From Prevotellaceae bacterium (GTDB lineage: Bacteria; Bacteroidota; Bacteroidia; Bacteroidales; Bacteroidaceae): 12,312 nt of DNA. The notes beneath the pieces were generated by a model. That model was given only the letters and a program-made list of their open reading frames with translations. It was not told the origin of the DNA and made no database searches. Made by a program: the position numbers and the translations under genes. Below, one piece after another: positions 6,989-12,312 of this stretch (position 1 is its first letter; each line of letters opens with the position of its first letter). Where the stretch lies: positions 1 to 12,312 of the forward strand of contig JAFLUV010000061.1 of assembly GCA_022508635.1 (NCBI GenBank), read 5' to 3'.

Positions 6989-9900
6989 ATGAGAAAAACT
7001 ATCTTTTTTATCCTTTCTTCCTGTCTCGCTCTTGTAGCATCGGCAGAACCCATTGGGAAACAAGCGGCGCTCTATACAGCGCAAACTTACATGCTTGAAA
7101 AGGGTAAAAGTATCAACACTGTCCAAAAGCCATTTAGGGCAGCACGTCAACAAAGCGATCAGGCAGAAGAAATAGATGCCTACTATTACATCTTCAATGC
7201 CGGAAATGATGGCGGATATGTAATCGTATCCGGTGATGACCGCACGGAGCCTATTCTCGGCTATGTCGACCATGGTTCATTCGATCCGGAGAACATTCCT
7301 GAGAACTTGCGTTCTTGGCTACAGTCATATGCCGACCAAATCAAATACATTGTTGACAATGACCTGAAGCCAGAGTCTCCTGAATTGAAGAAACGTAACC
7401 GAGTCCGCACTACTAAGCGCAGCGTGCCCGAACTGCTGACTACCCGCTGGAATCAGGGACATCCCTACAACCTTACCTGTCCGATGTACTATAAAGAGGA
7501 TGGTTCCCAGGACTATCCGGCTTCAGGCTGTACGGCAACAGCCATGGCACAGGTGATGAATTTCTACAAGCATCCTGAAAAGACTGTAGCCATCATTCCT
7601 GCTCACTCCAACACCTATACCTTGAGCAACGGCACTAAGAAGACCTCCACAGCAAAGGCTGTTCCGCGCAATACACCTATTGACTGGGAATACATGAACG
7701 ACATTTACAATTGCAACGATAGCCATGAACATGACAGAGCCGACACGGCAGTTGCCAACTTGCTGTTATATTGTGGACAAACCGTAAAGATGGGCTGGGG
7801 GCCATCCTCTGGTGCGAACTTCAGTGCGGAAGCCTTCATCAAGTATTTCGGCTACGACAACAGCTGCTATGTAGGCGAACGTCGTGACTACAGCATCGAC
7901 GACTGGTTCGACATGCTCTATAACGAAATTGAGCAAGGCTATCCCGTCCTTTTCTCCGGTTTCTCCTCTGGTGGCGGCCACGCCTTCGTGCTTGACGGCT
8001 TCGATGGTGACAATCTTTTCCACCTCAACTGGGGATGGGGAGGCGGCAGCAACGGCTGGTTCCTTGTCAGCATTCTTAACCCGGGTGACAATAGCGGTAT
8101 CGGCGCAAGCAGTAGCAGCGATGGCTACAGTATGAGCCAACGTGCGCTCTTCAACCTTCGCCTACCTGACGACAATAACGCCGACACCTATCTTTTTATC
8201 AAGGATGTTTCTACCACTGACGCATCCATCAAGGCCACTTTTGAAAACAGGACAGGAGCTTCCGGCAGCTTCAACACAGCCATTGTGAAGCTGGACGATG
8301 ACGGTGGACTCTCTGTCGTTGGCACTATGCAAACCATCACGGGTATGTCAAACAGCGCATCCCAGACTAAGACATTCATCATCAAGGACAAGCTGCCGGA
8401 AGGCACTTATAGGCTCTCCCCTGCCAGCAAGGCAACAAAGAGCGAGGAATGGCGCGCAAAGTATAACCTGCGCAACCATTATATAGAAGCTGTGGTTGAT
8501 GATGAAGGCAATACTACACTGACACCCATCGACATCAACAATGAGGAGAACATCAGCATTGATACCATTGTCTTCCCCGGCACGCGCATTGCAGGTCAGG
8601 AACAGGAGGTCAGGGTAACATACCGCAACAACGGTAATGAATACTTCAAAGAGGTTCTTTTCTTTGCAAGCAAGACACAGAACAAGATCTATACCGAGAG
8701 CCGTTCGATGGTTACTGTACGTAAGGGTGAGACAGTAGACGTTTCCTATTTCTTCACGCCTGATGAAACTGGAACCTACAACCTCTGGTTCTGCACAAAC
8801 AGCAACGGTACCGGAGAAGTAGGACAAGGTACTGTGGAGATCATAGAGGCTTCGCAGGCCGTCAAGGCTAACCTTTCCGTCAGCTCCTATACAATTACCA
8901 ATGCTGTCAGCGGTACCGTCTACGGCAAACGACTTGTCGGCAAGGCTGCTATCAAGAACAATGCAAAGACTGAATTTGACGGAAAGATCCGCATACAGAT
9001 ATGGCGACAGTATAATGCCGCAGGCTCTGCATGGAGCGGTTCAAGCAAGACATATAGCGTCAATATCGCCGCTGGCAAGATCGCCAACGTAGACTTTGAC
9101 TTTGAGGACCTTGCTGAAGGCGACAAGTATTACCTTGCCACTTCCTACGTCAACCAGGATGGTTCCTTGACCAACGGTGGTGTCTGGGAATTAGGCGGCT
9201 GGATGATGGACAGCGGTATACTGACATGGAAGACCAACGGTGTGATTGCCGGCATGGCACGTCGGCCGTCGCTGAGTGCGGGGACAACGCTTTGCGGTAT
9301 CTATGCCGACTGTGACAACATCACAAGGCTTACGCCCAACAACAATCCAAACACCATCTATGCCTTTGCATCTGGCATGACAGTTCCCGAAAGCGCTCGC
9401 GGGTCGAATATCGTAGAGGGTGCATACGCTAACCACATCAACCTGGTCAACGACCAACCCTTCTATTTGCCCGTCAGCTTTGAGGCAGACAGTGCATCCT
9501 TTACCTATACCTTCCCAGAGACGGAGAACGGCAAGGGATGGCATGCCTTTACCATGCCGTTCGATGTAGACGAGATTTCCGTGGACGACATTCCAGTGAC
9601 GCTTGACAACAGCCTCAATCACTTCTGGATTTATGAGTTCGCAGCACAGGGCGACGACGGCGAGATCATCTTCCAGCCTGCCACCATCCTGCGCGGCAAC
9701 ACTCCGTACATCATTGCTGCCGACTCCACCATGGCCGGACGTTCCGTCGTATTCCGCTCGGTTGGCGTTCCCTTCTACAAGACGGGTGCAGACAAGATGG
9801 TTGTCTCCACAGACGAGTATCAGTTCCATGGCATCACCTATGCGCCTGCACTCACGAACTGCTATATCCTGAACAGCGAGGGCACTGCATTCGAATACAA

Positions 9901-10534
9901 GGCTACCAGCACGACGATATCCGCACTTTCCTCTTACTTCACGACGAAGCTCTCGGAAGAGCTGCGACTGGAGAGCATCGTCCTGCCGGATGTGCCTAAA
10001 GCTATGGATGATGGTGCTACCGTCACAATATCCGCCGCAGGCTATGCAACGTTTGTCGCTCCCTTCGATGTTGACTTTACCGGCGCTGAGGTAACAGCTA
10101 ATGCTGCCACGTTCGGCGGCACGTATATCCAGCTTACTCCCGTCGCCACCGTTCCCGCAGGAACCGCAGTCGTCGTCAAGGGTGAGGAAGGCACATACTC
10201 GATTCCTGCTACTGCCCATGCAAGCCTCGATGTAGCGAACGAGTTGCTCGTTTCCGATGGCATTGAGGCCGATGGCACCCAGTATATTCTTGCTGACGAG
10301 GAAGAAGGCGTGGGCTTCTACAAGGCAACGGGCAGCATCCCGGCAGGCAAGGGATACCTCGTCATCGAGACCTTCGTCAAGGACTTCTATGGCTTTGAGC
10401 CTGACGATGCAACCGGCATCAGGGACATTGACGTCGCGGACGAGAATGCTCCCGTCTACAACCTCGCAGGCCAGCGCCTTGACAAGGCTCAGAAGGGCGT
10501 AAACATCATTGCCGGTAAGAAAATCCTCAAATAG
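6989..10534 (+). CDS. Secreted C10 family cysteine peptidase (streptopain/interpain-like) with long C-terminal region
   Basis: The 1181-residue protein is predicted to be an exported papain-fold protease. Residues 1-19 form a signal peptide with an A-S-A cleavage site before Glu20. Residues 20 to about 145 are a Spi-type inhibitory propeptide (YYYIFN...GGYVIVSGDDR) ending in a basic stretch (KKRNRVRTTKR) suited to processing. The peptidase domain (about 146-392) has catalytic Cys181 in ASGCTATAMAQVMNFY, His331 in GGGHAFVLDGF, and Asn347-Trp348 in LNWGWGG. The 16-residue His-to-Asn spacing is that of streptopain. From about 400 onward there are several beta-sandwich-like segments, then two related modules around residues 840-940 and 1010-1140. 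The last 26 residues (VYNLAGQRL...KGVNIIAGKK...) resemble the C-terminal sorting tail of Prevotella-type secreted proteins. This suggests export by the type IX pathway, or a related cell-surface fate. Family members degrade host proteins such as haemoglobin, but the substrate here cannot be read from sequence. The start is well fixed by the signal peptide. Confidence 0.93.
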   Translation: MRKTIFFILSSCLALVASAEPIGKQAALYTAQTYMLEKGKSINTVQKPFRAARQQSDQAEEIDAYYYIFNAGNDGGYVIVSGDDRTEPILGYVDHGSFDPENIPENLRSWLQSYADQIKYIVDNDLKPESPELKKRNRVRTTKRSVPELLTTRWNQGHPYNLTCPMYYKEDGSQDYPASGCTATAMAQVMNFYKHPEKTVAIIPAHSNTYTLSNGTKKTSTAKAVPRNTPIDWEYMNDIYNCNDSHEHDRADTAVANLLLYCGQTVKMGWGPSSGANFSAEAFIKYFGYDNSCYVGERRDYSIDDWFDMLYNEIEQGYPVLFSGFSSGGGHAFVLDGFDGDNLFHLNWGWGGGSNGWFLVSILNPGDNSGIGASSSSDGYSMSQRALFNLRLPDDNNADTYLFIKDVSTTDASIKATFENRTGASGSFNTAIVKLDDDGGLSVVGTMQTITGMSNSASQTKTFIIKDKLPEGTYRLSPASKATKSEEWRAKYNLRNHYIEAVVDDEGNTTLTPIDINNEENISIDTIVFPGTRIAGQEQEVRVTYRNNGNEYFKEVLFFASKTQNKIYTESRSMVTVRKGETVDVSYFFTPDETGTYNLWFCTNSNGTGEVGQGTVEIIEASQAVKANLSVSSYTITNAVSGTVYGKRLVGKAAIKNNAKTEFDGKIRIQIWRQYNAAGSAWSGSSKTYSVNIAAGKIANVDFDFEDLAEGDKYYLATSYVNQDGSLTNGGVWELGGWMMDSGILTWKTNGVIAGMARRPSLSAGTTLCGIYADCDNITRLTPNNNPNTIYAFASGMTVPESARGSNIVEGAYANHINLVNDQPFYLPVSFEADSASFTYTFPETENGKGWHAFTMPFDVDEISVDDIPVTLDNSLNHFWIYEFAAQGDDGEIIFQPATILRGNTPYIIAADSTMAGRSVVFRSVGVPFYKTGADKMVVSTDEYQFHGITYAPALTNCYILNSEGTAFEYKATSTTISALSSYFTTKLSEELRLESIVLPDVPKAMDDGATVTISAAGYATFVAPFDVDFTGAEVTANAATFGGTYIQLTPVATVPAGTAVVVKGEEGTYSIPATAHASLDVANELLVSDGIEADGTQYILADEEEGVGFYKATGSIPAGKGYLVIETFVKDFYGFEPDDATGIRDIDVADENAPVYNLAGQRLDKAQKGVNIIAGKKILK

Positions 10535-10539
10535 GAACA

Positions 10540-10594
10540 GCTCCGTCTCCCCTACCCTCCTTCCTTAATAAAGGGAAGGGGGAAAGGAGGCGGA
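10540..10594 (+). terminator. Large imperfect hairpin between the peptidase and glycosidase-like genes
   Basis: CTCCGTCTCC (10540-10549) pairs with GGAGGCGGAG (10585-10594) through ten base pairs with one G-U. An inner CCTTCCTT (10558-10565) pairs with AGGGAAGG (10571-10578) around an AATAA loop, and CCC/GGG links the two with a small bulge. The whole is a nearly continuous long stem 5 nt after the peptidase stop. There is no T-run after it, so it is not a canonical intrinsic terminator; it may be a transcript-end or processing structure. It ends 21 nt before the next ATG and could also affect translation of that gene. Confidence 0.5.
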
Positions 10595-10615
10595 GATACA
10601 TAGAGCAGAATCCCG

Positions 10616-11953
10616 ATGAAAAGGTATCATCTGTACAGTATACTATTAGGATTCCTGAAGATAGTAGCCGTTTCGGCGCAGAATCAAATGCAGGCAGTGC
10701 CTGCATTTGATTTTTTGCACTCGATAGGTGCCTGCGTTCACGTGCAGCACGGGCAGGATGCCTCTCGCATAGCTCCCCTGCTGAAATATACCGGCATCAG
10801 GAACGTTCGCGATGCTGCCGACCGCAACTACGACATGACCGGACTACTGCTCCTGCACAGGGAAGCCGGAGTCAAGGTGGTGATAGGGCCGGGAAGCGGA
10901 GCACGCGAACCGGACGTCGAAGCGACCATAACAATGGCGAAGACCCTGCACCAGGCCGGTGCCCTATTGGCCATAGAAGGGCCGAACGAGCCGAACAACT
11001 TCGGCGGGCTGCACTATGAGGGTGTCGCCGGCGGACGTGAGCTCTCGTGGCTGCCGGTAGCAAGGTTCCAGCGCGACCTCTATGCCCGCGTGAAAGGCGA
11101 TTCGCAGCTGAAGCGCTATCCCGTCTACAGCGTCAGCGAAACGGGAGCGCAGACCGACGACTGCGGCCTGCAATTCCTTGAGATACCGCAGGGCAGCGGC
11201 ACACTGATGCCAGACGGAACGAAGTATGCCGACTATGCCAACGTACACAACTACATGTACCACCCCGGCTGGCCGGGCGCACCGCACGACAACCAGGTGT
11301 GGAATGCTGCCGACCCTACGTCCTCCTGCAGGGCGGACGGCCTGTATGGCAACTACGGCAAGACATGGCTGAAGGGCTACCGAGGCTATACGGAGGAGGC
11401 CATAGAAGCCCTGCCTCGCGTAACCACGGAAACAGGCGTAAGAGTGGGCGACTGCGGTGGCGCCATAACCGAAGAGGTACAGGCCTGCAACTATCTGAAC
11501 CTCTTCCTGGCCCAGTACAAGCGCGGGTGGAGCCGCACGTTCATCTACGAGTTCATCGACGACCCCGACGGCGCATTCGGCTTCTACGGAGCCGACTACA
11601 CCACAAAGCGGAAGGCTGCCGACTACCTGCACAACCTTACTACCCTGCTCCACGACCAAAAGCCGCGCAAGCGATGCGGGAAGATAGCCTTCACCACCAT
11701 CGACCCCTTGCCGGAGACGGTACACGACCTGCTGCTGCAAAAGAGCGACGGATGCTTCTGGCTGGTACTCTGGGGCGAGAAAGTGTCGGGCGAGGATAAG
11801 ATACGGCTCTGCCTTCCTACGTCGGTGAAGCAGGTAGTCGTATACGACCCCACACGCGGAACAGCACCACAGCAGACACTGAGAAACGAGAAAGCCCGTC
11901 CGATTCCCCTGACGTTAAGTAACCATCCCCTACTGCTTGAATTGAAACGATAG
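10616..11953 (+). CDS. Secreted TIM-barrel protein, clan GH-A-like putative glycoside hydrolase
   Basis: The 445-residue protein has a signal peptide (residues 1-21, V-S-A before Gln22) and is probably exported. The body looks like a (beta/alpha)8 glycosidase of clan GH-A. IEGPNEPNNF holds Glu125, the expected acid/base after strand 4. VHNYMYHPGW (210-219) has the His-x-Tyr often found near the active site. TTETGVRVG holds Glu272, the expected nucleophile at strand 7. FIYEFIDDPDGAFGFYG resembles strand 8. Residues from about 355 (KIAFTTIDPL...WLVLWGE...VVVYDPTRG) look like the accessory beta-sandwich common after such barrels. I cannot place it in a numbered GH family, and the substrate is unknown. 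Its base composition is clearly higher in G+C than the rnf genes (37 of 60 bases in 11161-11220 against 25 of 60 in 3421-3480). Its 5' coding region contains a perfect palindrome with a T-run. A classic terminator follows its stop. Confidence 0.8.
   Translation: MKRYHLYSILLGFLKIVAVSAQNQMQAVPAFDFLHSIGACVHVQHGQDASRIAPLLKYTGIRNVRDAADRNYDMTGLLLLHREAGVKVVIGPGSGAREPDVEATITMAKTLHQAGALLAIEGPNEPNNFGGLHYEGVAGGRELSWLPVARFQRDLYARVKGDSQLKRYPVYSVSETGAQTDDCGLQFLEIPQGSGTLMPDGTKYADYANVHNYMYHPGWPGAPHDNQVWNAADPTSSCRADGLYGNYGKTWLKGYRGYTEEAIEALPRVTTETGVRVGDCGGAITEEVQACNYLNLFLAQYKRGWSRTFIYEFIDDPDGAFGFYGADYTTKRKAADYLHNLTTLLHDQKPRKRCGKIAFTTIDPLPETVHDLLLQKSDGCFWLVLWGEKVSGEDKIRLCLPTSVKQVVVYDPTRGTAPQQTLRNEKARPIPLTLSNHPLLLELKR
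10682..10716 (+). repeat. Perfect 15-bp inverted repeat with T-run inside a coding region
   Basis: AATCAAATGCAGGCA (10682-10696), one G, then TGCCTGCATTTGATT (10698-10712) form a perfect palindrome, and the T-run continues to 10716 (six T from 10711). In RNA this would fold to a hairpin of about 13-14 bp with a 3-5 nt loop followed by U residues, the shape of an intrinsic terminator. It lies in codons 23-35 of the glycosidase-like gene, immediately after the predicted signal peptide, where it encodes N-Q-M-Q-A-V-P-A-F-D-F. Confidence 0.85.
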
Positions 11954-11954
11954 C

Positions 11955-11971
11955 ACAGGGCAATACCCTGT
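11955..11971 (+). repeat. Small hairpin after the glycosidase-like stop codon
   Basis: ACAGGG (11955-11960) and CCCTGT (11966-11971) are perfectly complementary around a CAATA loop. It is a short structure between the stop codon and the main terminator, probably of minor importance. Confidence 0.35.
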
Positions 11972-11993
11972 CCGGCATCCGCACATAACCCAC

Positions 11994-12030
11994 AACGGGA
12001 CATTTCAACAACGAAATGTCCCGTTTTTTT
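11994..12030 (+). terminator. Rho-independent terminator after the glycosidase-like gene
   Basis: CGGGACATTTC (11996-12006) and GAAATGTCCCG (12013-12023) form a perfect 11-bp stem around AACAAC, followed by seven T (12024-12030). Two A before the stem can pair with the first T residues. This is a textbook intrinsic terminator for the upstream gene; the A residues are too few to call it strongly bidirectional. Confidence 0.92.
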
Positions 12031-12128
12031 GTGAACGAACACCATGTTTTTCCGTGCATGAACACCCTGTTTCGTGAGTGTTTCGTGCAGTGGTGTCATC
12101 ACACCTTTTTCATACTTTCACATATAGT
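12031..12128. other. Non-coding lead-in to the tandem array
   Basis: No gene is seen. GAACACCATGTTT and GAACACCCTGTTT recur here about 22 nt apart, and TTTCACATATAG just before 12129 looks like a degenerate half-unit of the array that follows. The lead-in may therefore be an older, decayed part of the same repeat. Confidence 0.4.
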
Positions 12129-12312
12129 TTTGCACTGTGTTTCATATACCTTTGCACTGTGTATCACATACCTTTTGCACTGCGTATCATATAGTTTTGC
12201 ACTGTATTTCACATAGCTTTGCACTGCGTTTTATATAGCTTTGCAACTGCGCTTCATATACCTTTGCACTGCGTTTCACATACCTTTGCACTGTGTTTCA
12301 TATACCTTTGCA
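12129..12312. repeat. 22-nt direct tandem repeat array, eight full units and a ninth cut by the window end
   Basis: TTTGCA starts recur at 12129, 12151, 12174, 12196, 12218, 12240, 12263, 12285 and 12307, a period of 22 nt with two 23-nt steps caused by single-base insertions. Each unit begins TTTGCACTG, then Y-G or a variant, then TTYAYATA followed by CC, GC or GT. Variation is mostly transitions and the CC/GC/GT ending. The period is not a multiple of three and stops occur in both strands, so it is non-coding. Eight of the nine TTTG starts complete an exact TAnnTTTG box. The array continues beyond the window. Confidence 0.93.

Noticed and set aside
7013..7024. Lipobox (L-S-S-C, Cys12) in the peptidase signal peptide
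   Set aside because: Cys12 would leave a hydrophobic core of only about six residues; the A-S-A site before Glu20 fits better. Lipoprotein processing cannot be fully excluded.
9191..10219. 342-residue open frame on the - strand
   Set aside because: It lies wholly antisense to the C10 peptidase, whose domains and reading frame are secure. The antisense protein shows no recognisable family and reflects the GC-rich codons of the sense gene.
10682..10716. Terminator of the peptidase gene with the next gene starting further downstream
   Set aside because: A good signal peptide is encoded upstream of the palindrome in frame with the barrel domain, and the conserved domain begins within the palindrome, so the ATG at 10616 is preferred.
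12129..12312. CRISPR array
   Set aside because: Units of 22 nt repeat back to back with no unique spacers, and the units vary by point changes throughout; no cas genes are present.

Overview
The window reads as chromosomal DNA from Bacteroidota, order Bacteroidales, most likely a Prevotella-like genus. The grounds are an rnf operon in the order B-C-D-G-E-A preceded by an rseC homologue, a secreted C10 (streptopain/interpain-like) peptidase whose C-terminus resembles the sorting tails common in Prevotella secreted proteins, and TAnnTTTG-type promoter boxes. The genus is an inference; no rRNA or marker gene is present. All protein-coding genes recognised are on the + strand.

Positions 1-286 are AT-rich and hold no convincing gene. 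Positions 313-5788 are a tightly packed seven-gene unit: an RseC-family membrane protein, then rnfB, rnfC, rnfD, rnfG, rnfE and rnfA. Gaps are 2-27 nt, and rnfD/rnfG overlap by 4 nt. Together rnfBCDGEA encode the ion-pumping ferredoxin:NAD+ oxidoreductase (RNF). RnfB and RnfC carry the soluble Fe-S and NADH/FMN modules, RnfD and RnfG carry covalent FMN, and RnfA and RnfE form the intramembrane core with its buried Cys pair. galE (5836-6852) follows after 47 nt with no visible terminator and may be co-transcribed.

From 6989 the content changes to secreted proteins. The first is a 1181-residue C10 cysteine peptidase with signal peptide, inhibitory propeptide, intact Cys/His/Asn-Trp catalytic set and a long beta-rich C-terminal half. 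After a large intergenic hairpin comes a 445-residue secreted TIM-barrel protein with clan GH-A-like catalytic glutamates, unassigned to a family. It is noticeably GC-richer than the rnf operon and ends at a textbook rho-independent terminator (11994-12030).

The two most unusual non-coding signals are in the last 2 kb. One is a perfect 15+1+15 palindrome followed by six T, shaped like an intrinsic terminator but located inside the glycosidase-like gene just after its signal-peptide codons. The other is a 22-nt direct-repeat array that starts after the terminator and runs off the window end. Almost every unit of the array carries an exact TAnnTTTG (-7 promoter) match. No CRISPR, tRNA, rRNA, insertion sequence or integrase was recognised.
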